Positions 44,034 to 52,790 of a DNA stretch of 64,000 nucleotides are shown in pieces. A model generated the notes under the pieces. The model worked only from the letters and a program-made list of their open reading frames with translations. It was not told where the DNA came from and searched no databases. Both the position numbers and the translations under genes were made by a program. This DNA is from Candidatus Vecturithrix granuli. Its GTDB lineage: Bacteria; Moduliflexota; Moduliflexia; Moduliflexales; Moduliflexaceae. Positions within the stretch are counted from its first letter, which is position 1, and every line of letters begins with the position of its first letter. The stretch is taken from NCBI GenBank assembly GCA_000739535.1, contig DF820465.1, positions 863,596 to 927,595 on the forward strand, in the 5' to 3' direction.

Positions 44034-45056
44034 TTACTGGGAATATTTCTGAATAAGGGCTTGAATGTCGTTCACAATTGCCTGCGCCGGGAATCCTTTT
44101 TGTTCGACGTCTTTAATCCATTCATCAATGAGAGGAGCCAGCCGTCCGTCCCAGCGCGCTTTTTCTTCTTTGGAAAGTTCAATAAATTCAACCTGGTGCG
44201 TCTGTTTTGACCATTCAATCGCCTCCTGCACATGGTTATCCATATACGCGCCGGTCCATTCGGATTGTTCTTCAATCAACTCATCCATCACTTTCTGCAC
44301 GTCCGGAGGCAGCGCATTCCACGAATCCAGATTCATGACCACGGCAAACGGATAAATCACTTTATCAGTTATGGTCGCAAACGAGCAGATTTCAGCGAAT
44401 TTGAAATCTTTCATCACTTCCAATGACGAAAATAATCCCTGGATCACCCCTTTTTGCAGAGCTTCTGGCGTGTCAGACATCGGCATCCCGACCAGATTTG
44501 CGCCCCAGGCTTTTAAAAGTTCCGCCGCGCCGCCGGAGGCTCGGATGTTCATGCCTTGCATGTCCTCTAAGGTTCTGACAGGCTTGCGCGTCATAATATT
44601 CGAGGGCGCAGAGGCAAACATTGCCAGCACTTTGACCTGTTTAAACTCCTCTGGCCGGTATTTCCGATATAAATCCAGCAGCACCAGGCTTCCGATCCTT
44701 GCATTCGGAATATCCAGAGGCAGACTGGTCGCATTGGTGACAATGAAACGTCCCGGTTGATACGCCATACATAAGCAGCCAATATCTGCCTGACCTGCGA
44801 TGACGCCATCCATCATATCCTTTGCGCTCAACAGCGTTTCACCGGGAAAGGTGTTAATACTTACTTGACCGTTTGTGCGTTTCTCCACTTCTGTTTTCCA
44901 ACGTTCCATCTGCACGCAGGGAAAAGTCGGCGCAGGGGGAAAATTGGCGTAACTGAGGGTGATGGTTTTGGTTTCGGCTAACCCGGAAAAACCGTGAATT
45001 ATAAGCAATGCCATAAAAAAAACTGCCATTATCATTCTTAGAGTTGTTTGCTTCAT
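44034..45056 (-). CDS. dctP: TRAP transporter substrate-binding protein DctP
   Basis: 340 residues with a signal peptide (MIMAVFFMALLIIHGFSGLA). Motifs are LSYANFPPAPTFPCVQMERW, DIPNARIGSLVLLDLYRKYR, TLEDMQGMNIRASGGAAELL and DTPEALQKGVIQGLF, the last being the conserved DctP helix. The Arg in NIRASGG is the usual carboxylate-binding residue, so the ligand is probably an organic acid. The neighbouring CoA ligase suggests an aromatic or other acyl acid; this is inference. Confidence 0.94.
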   Translation of the reverse strand: MKQTTLRMIMAVFFMALLIIHGFSGLAETKTITLSYANFPPAPTFPCVQMERWKTEVEKRTNGQVSINTFPGETLLSAKDMMDGVIAGQADIGCLCMAYQPGRFIVTNATSLPLDIPNARIGSLVLLDLYRKYRPEEFKQVKVLAMFASAPSNIMTRKPVRTLEDMQGMNIRASGGAAELLKAWGANLVGMPMSDTPEALQKGVIQGLFSSLEVMKDFKFAEICSFATITDKVIYPFAVVMNLDSWNALPPDVQKVMDELIEEQSEWTGAYMDNHVQEAIEWSKQTHQVEFIELSKEEKARWDGRLAPLIDEWIKDVEQKGFPAQAIVNDIQALIQKYSQ

Positions 45057-45074
45057 ATTATGTTCTCCTGAAAA

Positions 45075-45138
45075 TGTAGCACGAAACTTCAGTTTCGCGC
45101 ATCGTTGACCTCCGTGAAACTGGAGTTTCGCGGTACAT
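45075..45138. repeat. TGTAGC/GGTACA inverted repeat with GAAACT core
   Basis: CGAAACTTCAGTTTCGCG on the left and GTGAAACTGGAGTTTCGCG on the right each form a hairpin and also pair with each other. A related element (TGTAGCGCGAAATTGGGATT) lies at 47906-47955. It sits in the spacer between the CoA ligase and dctP. Confidence 0.5.
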
Positions 45139-45149
45139 GGTAGATCTGG

Positions 45150-46442
45150 TCAGTTTAGACCGTTCCTGTAATCAAACACGCGCTTACTCTTTTTGATTGT
45201 GCGCGGTAACGTCCCATAATCGAGAATCTCGACCTCCGCCCGAACCAACAGTTTATGGCGGATGTGCGCAGCGACTTTTGCAGCCAGATTCGCATCCTCT
45301 CCACTATCTGTTTCCGCTGCCCGTTCGATTTTCAGCAGCATCATGTCGCGTCCATCAGTGTGATGTTGCAGATGAATTTGAAATTCGCTGCCGATGCCTT
45401 GGATCTGGCTGAGGAGATGATCGATTTGGCTGGGGTAAATGTTGACGGCCCGATAGATGAACATATCATCGGTTCTGCCAAGAATACGATCATGACGCGG
45501 AAAAGGCGTTCCACAAGGACACTCTCCGTCTAATAAGCGAGTGATGTCGTGCGTACGATAGCGGATCAACGGGCTGCCCTCTTTACGCAGAGTGGTCACG
45601 ACCAATTCGCCTGCCTGACCCGCAGGAACCGGCTTGAGCGTGAGCGGATCAAGGACTTCAAAGATGAATAAGTCCGCCCAGTAGTGAATACCGTTATGAA
45701 ACTGGCAATCAAGCCCTGTGCCGGGGCCGTACAGTTCGGTCATCCCATAAATATCAAAAATATGTTCAACCCCCATCAATTCTTGAATCCGTGCTCGCAT
45801 CGCTTCACTATGGCGTTCTGCGCCCATGATGATCTTCTTGACCTGAATTTTCGAACGCAGATCGCGCTGCTGAATTTCTTCAGCCATGAGCAACGCCATT
45901 GATGCGGTTGAACAAAAGACCGTTGTGCCCATATCTACCAGCATTTCACAGTGCATATCCGCATTGGCCGGGCCAAGCGGTAACGCCATTGCCCCAAAAC
46001 GTTCGCATCCGGCCTGAAATCCCACGCCGGCAGTCCATAAGCCATAGCCAACCGCCAGTTGCACCCGATCTTTAGTCGTCAATCCGGCTAATTCGTAACA
46101 GCGGGCAAACATATTAGCCCAGACGTCAATATCCTTTGCCGTATAACACAGCACTTTCCGTTTGCCCGTCGTTCCGGAAGAGGCATGTACCCGCACGATT
46201 TGTTCATACGGCACGGCTCGCAGAGGAAACGGATAACCTTCCTGCAAATCTTCTTTTTCCGTGAAAGGGAGAAATTGTAAATCCTCAAGTGAACGAATAT
46301 CTTCAGGACGAATATCCGCATCGTGAAGTTTCTTTTCATAAAGTTCGGAATGCTGATAACAGTGATTAACAGTGGCAATCAGCCCTTCAAGTTGAAGGGA
46401 CTGAAGCTCTTCAGGTGGTAAATGATCTGGTATAAAACGCAT
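45150..46442 (-). CDS. Phenylacetate-CoA ligase-like enzyme (PaaK family)
   Basis: 430 residues, PaaK length. The AMP-binding P-loop is VRVHASSGTTGKRK. Further blocks are MTELYGPG, GELVVTTLRKEGSPLIRYRT, HDRILGRTDDMFIYRAVNIY and a C-terminal domain with RTIKKSKRV. The family forms aryl-CoA from ATP, CoA and an aryl acid (phenylacetate or relatives). It lies between the trpB2 gene and the TRAP genes on one strand. Importer plus CoA activation suggests uptake and activation of one acid. The exact substrate is not shown. An AGGAGG-like site precedes the ATG. Confidence 0.9.
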   Translation of the reverse strand: MRFIPDHLPPEELQSLQLEGLIATVNHCYQHSELYEKKLHDADIRPEDIRSLEDLQFLPFTEKEDLQEGYPFPLRAVPYEQIVRVHASSGTTGKRKVLCYTAKDIDVWANMFARCYELAGLTTKDRVQLAVGYGLWTAGVGFQAGCERFGAMALPLGPANADMHCEMLVDMGTTVFCSTASMALLMAEEIQQRDLRSKIQVKKIIMGAERHSEAMRARIQELMGVEHIFDIYGMTELYGPGTGLDCQFHNGIHYWADLFIFEVLDPLTLKPVPAGQAGELVVTTLRKEGSPLIRYRTHDITRLLDGECPCGTPFPRHDRILGRTDDMFIYRAVNIYPSQIDHLLSQIQGIGSEFQIHLQHHTDGRDMMLLKIERAAETDSGEDANLAAKVAAHIRHKLLVRAEVEILDYGTLPRTIKKSKRVFDYRNGLN

Positions 46443-46468
46443 GGCGTCCTCCTAAATTCTTTCCCTTC

Positions 46469-46503
46469 AAGCAACCGGGTTTTTGTCAAAAACCTGGTTG
46501 CTT
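46469..46503. repeat. Palindrome AAGCAACCGGGTTTTT...AAACCTGGTTGCTT
   Basis: The arms AAGCAACCGGGTTTTT and AAAAACCTGGTTGCTT pair almost perfectly with a 3-base loop. A similar palindrome lies at 53920-53951. It is in the trpB2-CoA ligase spacer and lacks a U-tract on the coding strand. Confidence 0.55.
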
Positions 46504-46515
46504 CGTTTCTTACGA

Positions 46516-47883
46516 TTATGCCGAAATTGGCGGATGATGTTGAATCACGCTGTAAGCTTTATCGAGTTCCTCTTCAGGTAAGGCATAGTCTTGAAGTTTG
46601 CCTGCCAGAAACGCATCATACGCGCTCATGTCGAAATGACCATGCCCGCTCAGGTTAAACAGGATCGTTTTTGAAGTTCCTTCAGCTTTGGCTTTGAGGG
46701 CTTCATCAATCGCGCCGCGAATCGCATGAGAGGATTCCGGGGCCGGAATAATGCCTTCTGAACGGCTGAACATCAACGCGGCTTCAAAGACTTCGAGTTG
46801 ATGATAGGCTCTGGGTTCGATCTGTTTTTCGCGTACCAGATGACTGATCAACGGAGCCATGCCATGATAACGTAACCCGCCGGCGTGAATACCCGGCGGA
46901 ATAAAGCTATGACCGAGGGTGTACATGGCCATTAAGGGGGTCATCTGGGCGGTATCGCCGAAATCATACGCAAAGTGACCGCGGGTGATGGTTGGGCAGG
47001 CATGGGGCTCCACGGCAATCGCATGAACCTTTTTTCCCTGGAACTTATCGCGCAAAAAGGGAAAGGCGATACCGCCGAAATTACTGCCGCCGCCAACGCA
47101 GCCAATCACGATATCAGGGTAATCGCCAGCCAATTCCATCTGTTTCTGCGCTTCAAGCCCGATAATTGTCTGGTGCAGGAGCACATGATTCAGCACGCTG
47201 CCCAATGAATATTTGGTATCATCACGTGATACGGCTTCTTCTACGGCTTCACTAATCGCAATCCCAAGACTGCCCGTCGTATCAGGGTTTTGCGCTAAAA
47301 TCCTTCGTCCCGCTTCAGTTTGATCGCTTGGACTCGGAATCACGGAGGCGCCCCAGTTCATGATCATCGAACGGCGATAGGGTTTTTGTTCAAAACTCAC
47401 CCGCACCATATAGACTTTACATTCGATCCCGAAAAATGTACATGCCAGGCTCAACGCACTGCCCCACTGGCCTGCCCCGGTTTCAGTGGTAATGCGTTTG
47501 ACGCCTTCAATTTTATTATAGTAGGCTTGCGCCACAGCCGTATTCGGTTTGTGACTTCCCGCAGGACTGACGCCTTCATATTTGTAATAGATTTTAGCGG
47601 GCGTATCGAGCACTTTTTCCAGATTACGAGCGCGATAGAGCGGGGCGGGTCTCCAAAGTCGGTAAATGTCGAGGACTTGCTCAGGAATATCAATCCAGCG
47701 TTCCTGACTGGCTTCCTGTTTGATAATTTCCATTGGAAAAATCGGCGCCAGATCATCGGGCGTAATCGGCTGTTTTGTGCCCGGATGCAGCACAGGCAGC
47801 ATCGGCGTCGGCAAATCGGCGACAATGTTGTACCATTGGCGCGGCATGTCATTTTCTGAAAGCACGTATTTTCTTGTGTTCAT
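46516..47883 (-). CDS. trpB: Tryptophan synthase beta-like protein TrpB2
   Basis: About 455 residues from ATG 47883 (AGGAGG 9 bases upstream); the longer frame crosses a terminator and is rejected. It belongs to the longer TrpB2 group: [39 protein letters not shown], the PLP-Lys motif [44 protein letters not shown] and [11 protein letters not shown]. TrpB2 joins indole (or indolylglycerol-derived indole) with serine to give Trp, and in many organisms acts as an indole-salvage enzyme outside the trp operon. No trpA is adjacent. Expression is probably controlled by the trp leader and terminator just upstream (47969-48151). Confidence 0.95.
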   Translation of the reverse strand: MNTRKYVLSENDMPRQWYNIVADLPTPMLPVLHPGTKQPITPDDLAPIFPMEIIKQEASQERWIDIPEQVLDIYRLWRPAPLYRARNLEKVLDTPAKIYYKYEGVSPAGSHKPNTAVAQAYYNKIEGVKRITTETGAGQWGSALSLACTFFGIECKVYMVRVSFEQKPYRRSMIMNWGASVIPSPSDQTEAGRRILAQNPDTTGSLGIAISEAVEEAVSRDDTKYSLGSVLNHVLLHQTIIGLEAQKQMELAGDYPDIVIGCVGGGSNFGGIAFPFLRDKFQGKKVHAIAVEPHACPTITRGHFAYDFGDTAQMTPLMAMYTLGHSFIPPGIHAGGLRYHGMAPLISHLVREKQIEPRAYHQLEVFEAALMFSRSEGIIPAPESSHAIRGAIDEALKAKAEGTSKTILFNLSGHGHFDMSAYDAFLAGKLQDYALPEEELDKAYSVIQHHPPISA

Positions 47884-47905
47884 AAGACCTTTCCTCCTGG
47901 GAAAA

Positions 47906-47955
47906 TGTAGCGCGAAATTGGGATTTCGCGCATCGAAATGCAACTTCGATGGACA
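47906..47955. repeat. TGTAGCGCGAAAT...hairpin repeat
   Basis: GCGCGAAATTGGGATTTCGCGC is an imperfect palindrome, followed by the palindrome ATCGAAATGCAACTTCGAT. It matches the element at 45075-45138 and lies in the leader of trpB2 after the terminator. Confidence 0.5.
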
Positions 47956-47968
47956 CAACGTATTGAGC

Positions 47969-48009
47969 AAAAAAAAACGCCCACTCTAGTTTGTTCTAGA
48001 GTGGGCGTT
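47969..48009 (-). terminator. Attenuator terminator upstream of trpB2
   Basis: On the minus strand AACGCCCACTCTAG (48009-47996), a 6-base loop and CTAGAGTGGGCGTT (47989-47976) form a perfect 14-bp stem. It is followed directly by a run of 8-9 T. It lies between the leader peptide and trpB2. The 3' arm word GAGTGGG also occurs in the leader at codons 26-28 (48076-48070), so that leader segment can compete for CCCACTC in the 5' arm, the logic of an antiterminator. Confidence 0.88.
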
Positions 48010-48034
48010 CGGTGTGTTTATGAGGATTTCGCCG

Positions 48035-48151
48035 TCAGCGTCTCCTCCTCGACACGAGTGTAGATCCATCCCACTCGCAGACACACCACCACCAACCTTG
48101 TGCAACGAATTGCGAAACAATTGATGATATTTGTGGGACAGATTTACTCAT
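48035..48151 (-). CDS. trpL: trp leader peptide (attenuation sensor)
   Basis: A 38-codon frame from ATG 48151 (TCGGAG about 7 bases upstream) to TGA 48035-48037. It begins MSKSVPQISSIVSQFV and continues AQGWWWCVCEWDGSTL to a four-Arg end. Three consecutive Trp codons (20-22) and a fourth at 27 are far above chance. The frame ends 26 bases before a perfect terminator, upstream of trpB2. Low charged Trp-tRNA should stall ribosomes at codons 20-22, free GAGTGGG at codons 26-28 to pair with the terminator's 5' arm, and allow transcription into trpB2. GGTGTGT (in codons 22-24) can also pair with ACACACC after the stop codon. Too short for routine gene calling. Confidence 0.85.
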   Translation of the reverse strand: MSKSVPQISSIVSQFVAQGWWWCVCEWDGSTLVSRRRR

Positions 48152-48274
48152 TATCAACTCCGATAAAATATTATTCTCTTGTGCCTTTTACAAAATCTGC
48201 ATATCTTCTCAGGCGTGTAGATGTTTTTGTCAATAAAAAAATGAAAATTTTTATATTCTTCATGAAGTTGACGG

Positions 48275-48326
48275 GTTTGTAGTTCGCGTTTTAACGTGTT
48301 CTTCCGCCTGAAGGCGGAACTACCAA
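48275..48326. repeat. GTTTGTAGTTC...GAACTACCAA hairpin repeat
   Basis: GTTTGTAGTTC on the left and GAACTAC on the right pair. Inside are TTCCGCCTGAAGGCGGAA (a palindrome) and a CGCGTTTTAACGTG core. It belongs to the dispersed family and lies just after the CoA transferase gene. Confidence 0.55.
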
Positions 48327-48335
48327 TTTCCAGGT

Positions 48336-49556
48336 TTAGAGCACTCCTTTTTGCTCTAAATCAAGAATTTTCTCATCAGAATAGCCAAGCAGTGTACGCA
48401 GAATTTCGTGGTTATGTTCGCCCAATCGCGGCGGCGGAGTCGGGGCAAGATCGGGCATTCCGCTCAATTTAAAAGGATTGCCCATTAATTTTTTGCGGCC
48501 AGCGACAGGGTCATCAATATAGGCAAAGGCCTTTCGTTTCTCAAGATGCTCGCAGTGTGAAATTTCTTCGGCATTCTGCACTGGCCCGAGCGGCACGCCG
48601 CACTCTTGAAAACGCGCTACTGCTTCTGCTTTTGTCCGTTGGGCAAACCATTCGTCAAGAATCGGACCGAGAAAATCCATATTGGCCGCTCGTTTGACCC
48701 CGGTGCAGGTTTTCGGGTGTTCAATCAAATCTTCACGCTCAATCGCTTGACACGTCCGCTGCCACATGTCTTCCGTGGGAATCCGAAACGCCACATACCC
48801 ATCTTTGACCTTGAAGGCCCCAATGGGAGCAAATACTTTTTCTTTTCCGCGTTCCGGGCTTTCACCGGTAAACGCATACATCATGACTGATTCCTGACAG
48901 AGGGTCGCCATGGTTTCATACATGGATATATCTACAAAGCGGCCTTTTCCGGTTTTTTCTCTGTCGTACAAGGCAAACATGATGCCCAACGCCGTAAAGA
49001 CCGATGTGCCAACATCAACAATATTCGCTTCAACCACTAAGGGTTTTCCATCTTTTAGCCCGGTCAGGTTCATACTGCCGCCCATCGCTTGTAACACCGT
49101 ATCAAAGGCCGGCCAATCCGAATAGGGGCCGGCGTATTCCTCCAGGCGGCCAAAACCGCTTAAGGTCGCATAAATTAGACGAGGATTCAGTTCTTGCATG
49201 ACCTGGTACGTCAAACCCATGCGCGGCATGGTATCGGGGCGGAAATTCTCAAGGAGCACGTCAGAAATTTTAATGAGCTCTTTTAAAATATGCAGCCCTT
49301 CCGGGGCCTTGGTGTTCAGGGTCAGGCTTTTTTTGCTGCGGTTAAAACACATGAACCCCCCGCCGATTTTTTCTCCGCGTTCATTTTCTGCAAATGGTGG
49401 AAAATGGCGGCGCGGGTCCCCGACTTTCGGGCGTTCAATTTTGATGACTTCTGCTCCCATGTCTGCCAGAATCATAGAACAGGATGGACCGGAAATAAAT
49501 TGCTCCATTGCTAACACACGGATGCCTTCCAATGGTCGTCGAGTTGTTTCAGCCAT
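48336..49556 (-). CDS. Family III CoA transferase (CaiB/BaiF type)
   Basis: 406 residues. The N-terminal block PLEGIRVLAMEQFISGPSCS, then ADMGAEVIKIERPKVGDPRR, is the CoA-transferase III signature. NRSKKSLTLNTKAPEG, FRPDTMPRMGL, GRFVDISMYETM and the C-terminal GEHNHEILRTLLGYS follow. These enzymes move CoA between carboxylic acids at the expense of an acyl-CoA. It lies between thiolase and the trp leader, on the strand of the catabolic cluster, and may offer an ATP-free way of activating the imported acid. Confidence 0.93.
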   Translation of the reverse strand: MAETTRRPLEGIRVLAMEQFISGPSCSMILADMGAEVIKIERPKVGDPRRHFPPFAENERGEKIGGGFMCFNRSKKSLTLNTKAPEGLHILKELIKISDVLLENFRPDTMPRMGLTYQVMQELNPRLIYATLSGFGRLEEYAGPYSDWPAFDTVLQAMGGSMNLTGLKDGKPLVVEANIVDVGTSVFTALGIMFALYDREKTGKGRFVDISMYETMATLCQESVMMYAFTGESPERGKEKVFAPIGAFKVKDGYVAFRIPTEDMWQRTCQAIEREDLIEHPKTCTGVKRAANMDFLGPILDEWFAQRTKAEAVARFQECGVPLGPVQNAEEISHCEHLEKRKAFAYIDDPVAGRKKLMGNPFKLSGMPDLAPTPPPRLGEHNHEILRTLLGYSDEKILDLEQKGVL

Positions 49557-49648
49557 AATTTACTCATGAACACAGGACAATGGAAATTTTACCGGACACG
49601 GATTCTGGCAAAGATTCCCTTTTGCCTTATGTTCTTCAGTTTTCAGGG

Positions 49649-50836
49649 TTAACGGATCATTTTCACGATGACAGCGACCCCATTTCCCCCTCCGATACAG
49701 AGGGTACAGAGTCCCAATTCTTTTCCCTGGCGTCTGAGCGCATACAACAGGGTTGTCAGGATTTTCGCGCCGGTCGCGGCAATCGGATGCCCTAAGGCAA
49801 TTGCTCCGCCATGCACATTTAATTTATTGCGATCAAAGTGCAATTCCCGATCACATGCAATCACCTGGGCGGCAAAAGCTTCATTCAATTCGATGAGATC
49901 CATGTCTGCGAGCGACAATCTCGATTTTTGCAGCACTTTCTGCACCGCCGGCACGGGGGCCAATCCAAATTCTTGCGGAGCAATCCCCACAAACGATGTC
50001 GCCACGATCTCAGCCATAGGGGAGACTCCCAAGTCTTGTACCTTTTTCTCCGACATCAGAAGCACGGCTGCTGCCGCATCGCACAGCGCGCTTGAACTCC
50101 CTGCCGTAATCGTGCCATCCGCTTTGAAGACCGGTTTTAACTTGGCTAATTTATCAACCGTAATGCCTTCACGCGGAATTTCATCGGTATTAAAAGTGAT
50201 CGTCTCTTTGGTTTTACGATTCACTAACTCAATCCCAGCAATCTCTTGTGTAAATATGCCCTGTTTAACGGCCTCAATTGCCCGTTGCTGCGTTACACAG
50301 GCATAGGTATCCTGTTCTTCACGCGAGATTTGATATTTTTCGACCAGACGTTCGGTAATTTCTCCCATTAAGCCTTCTGCCAATGGGCAGCGGAATCCAT
50401 CGTGGTGCAGGACGTCAATAAGCTCTGCATTGCCCATACGATAGCCCCAGCGCGCTTTCTCTAACAAATAGGGTACCTGACTCGCGCTTTCGGCGCCCCC
50501 GGCAATTACAGCGTCCTCTTCGCCGGAAAGAATGGCGTGAGTTCCCATAATGAGGGCTTTTAAACTCGAACCGCAGCGCACATTCACGGAAACTGCCGGC
50601 ACTGTTACCGGAACTCCGGCACCCACGCTGCACAAGCGCGCCGGATTGGGGCCAACGCCTGCCTGCCAGGCATTGCCGAAGATCACTTCATCAAGCACCT
50701 CTCCCGGGACGTTAGCGCGTTTCAAGACTTCGCGGATGACAATTGCGCCCAATTCAGGCGCTTTTTTCTCTTGTAAGCTTCCACCATAGCTTCCACCTGC
50801 GCTACGAACCGCGTTCACAATATAGACTTTTTCCAT
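49649..50836 (-). CDS. Acetyl-CoA acetyltransferase (thiolase)
   Basis: About 395 residues from MEKVYIVNAVRSAGG. The nucleophile Cys is in VNVRCGSSLKALIMG, the His in GGAIALGHPIAATGAKI and the second Cys in LCTLCIGGGNGVAVIV. NEAFAAQVIAC is also typical. It cleaves 3-ketoacyl-CoA or condenses acetyl-CoA units in the cytosol. First metabolic gene after the RpiR regulator, upstream of the CoA transferase; together they suggest breakdown of an acyl-CoA or a butyrate-type route. Substrate length cannot be told. Confidence 0.95.
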   Translation of the reverse strand: MEKVYIVNAVRSAGGSYGGSLQEKKAPELGAIVIREVLKRANVPGEVLDEVIFGNAWQAGVGPNPARLCSVGAGVPVTVPAVSVNVRCGSSLKALIMGTHAILSGEEDAVIAGGAESASQVPYLLEKARWGYRMGNAELIDVLHHDGFRCPLAEGLMGEITERLVEKYQISREEQDTYACVTQQRAIEAVKQGIFTQEIAGIELVNRKTKETITFNTDEIPREGITVDKLAKLKPVFKADGTITAGSSSALCDAAAAVLLMSEKKVQDLGVSPMAEIVATSFVGIAPQEFGLAPVPAVQKVLQKSRLSLADMDLIELNEAFAAQVIACDRELHFDRNKLNVHGGAIALGHPIAATGAKILTTLLYALRRQGKELGLCTLCIGGGNGVAVIVKMIR

Positions 50837-50992
50837 GATCACTCTTTGGGTAACACGTTACGCGTAAGGTCTAATCATTGTTACAGAAATTTTTCGCAGT
50901 TTTTCAGAGGTGGCAATGCGTGGCTTCGACACTCCTGACACGCTCACAAATTCTGTCCAGGTGCTTACACTTCACGCCTGACGCCTTACCCG

Positions 50993-51862
50993 CTAAATTG
51001 CATAGGTATCCAGGTCCTTAAAACTTTTTTCCAGTCGACTGAGTACTTCAAAGGTTTGCTGCTTTTGCTTCAATGCTACTGCTGTCACTAACGCATTCAC
51101 CAGACTCATGGAAACTACCTGGGATTCAATAAAAGTACTGACATCGCTACGAATAATAAAGCGGATATCCGCTAATGGGGAGAGCGGAGACATTAAATTA
51201 TCAGAAATGGAAATAATCTTGACGCAGCGCTGCTTGAGGTGGCGCGCAACCTCAATCGTCGGTTTGGCGTAACGTTTGGTACTAAAACCAATAAATACAT
51301 CTCGTTCATCAGCATCCAGAAGTTGTTCCGCCAAATCTCCAATCCCCGGGCTCACGAGATGCACGTTGTGCAGGAAAAATCGCAGCGAGAACCAGAGGAA
51401 AAAGGCAATCGAATATGCGCTGCGCAACCCGCAGATATAGACATTACGCGCCGCAACGATGGCATCAACCGCTTGCGAAAAGGTTTCTTCCGGCGTATCA
51501 GAAACAAAAAGTCCCAGATTTGCCTGATCGGCCTGAAGAATCGCTTGCAGAATTGACGTATCGCCTTGTTCAGACTGGAGTTCTGCACGTTTTTCTAACC
51601 GGGTAATCGTCGAAATATCCTGGCGCATCATATTCTGGATGCTCGTCTGAAAATCAGGAAATCCGCCATACCCTAAGAGCGAAGCAAAACGAACCACCGT
51701 CGCCTCGCTGACCCCGACATTTTTCCCAAGCTGGGCGGCCGTCAAAAATGCCACTTCTTCAGTGTGGCTCAGAATATATTGCGCCACCTTTTTTTGCCCA
51801 CGTCCCAATTCAGGAAATTTTTGTTGAATAGCTTGTAATAAGTCACTTTTTGTATGATACAT
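50993..51862 (-). CDS. MurR/RpiR-family transcriptional regulator
   Basis: 289 residues. An N-terminal RpiR helix-turn-helix (QKVAQYILSHTEEVAFLTAA, VGVSEATVVRFASLLGYGGF) is followed by a SIS sugar-phosphate-binding domain (RNVYICGLRSAYSIAFFLWF, DVFIGFSTKRYAKPTIEVAR, VKIISISDN). These proteins sense phosphorylated metabolites. It precedes the thiolase by about 150 bases in the same direction and probably regulates the 42-51 kb cluster; an effector is not evident. Confidence 0.92.
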   Translation of the reverse strand: MYHTKSDLLQAIQQKFPELGRGQKKVAQYILSHTEEVAFLTAAQLGKNVGVSEATVVRFASLLGYGGFPDFQTSIQNMMRQDISTITRLEKRAELQSEQGDTSILQAILQADQANLGLFVSDTPEETFSQAVDAIVAARNVYICGLRSAYSIAFFLWFSLRFFLHNVHLVSPGIGDLAEQLLDADERDVFIGFSTKRYAKPTIEVARHLKQRCVKIISISDNLMSPLSPLADIRFIIRSDVSTFIESQVVSMSLVNALVTAVALKQKQQTFEVLSRLEKSFKDLDTYAI

Positions 51863-52303
51863 AGATATTTTTCCGGAATATCTTGCGCCTGTCTCTAAGG
51901 ACAGTTATTGAAAAATTTTTATGCAGGAAGCATGATAATTCGTCCCGAAATCTCAGAAGTATGTGATCTTTTAAAAAATAGACAATTCTCCTGACAAGGC
52001 TTAGCTGCCAGGTTGATGCTTTTTCATACACTCATGTATAGCCCAACCAGCAAGATGCAGACCTGTCAAGTTTTTTTACATTTTTTTGAAATGTTTCTTG
52101 CATAAAGTGTACTCTGAAATTTTTTAGTGAGTGACATCAGTTTGCACTACTACAAAGATTGCCTGGAACTGAAGAAATAACAGGAGAGAAAAACCAGGGG
52201 CATTTCAGCGAATATAGGAGTGCAAGAGCTTCCGCTTTCGTTGTCAAACTTGAGCGTTGACGTTCCAAATCGCTTAAAAATTTCTGCAAGAATGCAGTGA
52301 GTG
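51863..52303. other. Gene-poor stretch before hicA
   Basis: About 440 bases with no convincing coding frame. It holds AT-rich runs (TTTTTTTACATTTTTTTGA) and, near 52221, a fragment (GTGCAAGAGCTTCCGCTTTC) related to the hairpin at 21138-21186. It is likely to contain the rpiR promoter on the minus strand, but I cannot place it. Confidence 0.4.
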
Positions 52304-52549
52304 CTATTTTTTGAGCATTTCCAGCAGGTCTGTTTTGGAAATGTGGTTCCAAAGTGAAACCGTGGTAAGAATATCATTGAGGGTTCCTGATGCAAGCGGG
52401 GAGAGATTTGGGATAGTCATCCGATGCATTCCTATTTTCGTCGTCTTTTCAACGCGAAGGTGTGTGCACTGTTTGCGGACAATCTGATAGCCAATTCCGC
52501 GTAACAGTGTACTCAGGTCTTTTATCGAAATTTCTGAACATTCAGGCAT
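52304..52549 (-). CDS. hicA: HicA-like mRNA interferase toxin
   Basis: 81 residues. ISIKDLSTLLRGIGYQIVRK, CTHLRVE, MTIPNLSPLASGTLNDIL and HISKTDLLEMLKK follow the HicA double-stranded-RNA-binding fold. The catalytic His of the usual GSH motif is kept (CTH), while the usual His of the VPxH motif is Leu. Its ATG overlaps the stop of the upstream hicB frame by 8 bases. Because hicB is interrupted by a stop codon, this toxin should be unchecked unless it is inactive or the stop is suppressed. Confidence 0.75.
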   Translation of the reverse strand: MPECSEISIKDLSTLLRGIGYQIVRKQCTHLRVEKTTKIGMHRMTIPNLSPLASGTLNDILTTVSLWNHISKTDLLEMLKK

Positions 52550-52766
52550 AAATTCTTCCTAAATCCATCAGTGCTAAGAGTGGAGGGTTAGGCGCTAAGT
52601 GCTGCAGCCCTTGAGATTCCCCGTTAAGATGAAGCTTAATGGCTTCTTTAAGATGCTGCACGACTTCATCTATGGTTTTGCCCTAGGTAAAAATCTCAAA
52701 ATCCAGACATTTTCCGCAGTAAAATTTTCCGTCGTGATAAATTTCAAGTTTGATGATATTCAGCAT
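52542..52766 (-). pseudogene. hicB: HicB antitoxin interrupted by one in-frame TAG
   Basis: The frame from ATG 52766 (GGAGGAGG upstream) reads MLNIIKLEIYHDGKFYCGKC and LDFEIFT, then TAG at 52685-52683. It continues GKTIDEVVQHLKEAIKLHL to TGA 52542-52544 overlapping hicA. Family members usually read FxTQGKTxxEAxxNxKEA, so the stop replaces Gln (CAG or CAA to TAG). Everything else, including the ribosome site and the toxin overlap, is intact, which implies a very recent mutation or suppression. TAG ends other genes here, so it is not a sense codon genome-wide. Confidence 0.82.
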
Positions 52767-52790
52767 GGCGCTATTCCTCCTCCCAATTCA

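Noticed and set aside
47990..48151. T-box or other riboswitch upstream of trpB2
   Set aside because: No T-box antiterminator consensus is visible, whereas a leader peptide with four Trp codons explains the region fully.
52683..52685. TAG as a reassigned sense codon
   Set aside because: TAG is the natural stop of the STAS gene, the CheY-like gene and others in this window, so genome-wide reassignment is excluded; only local suppression remains possible.
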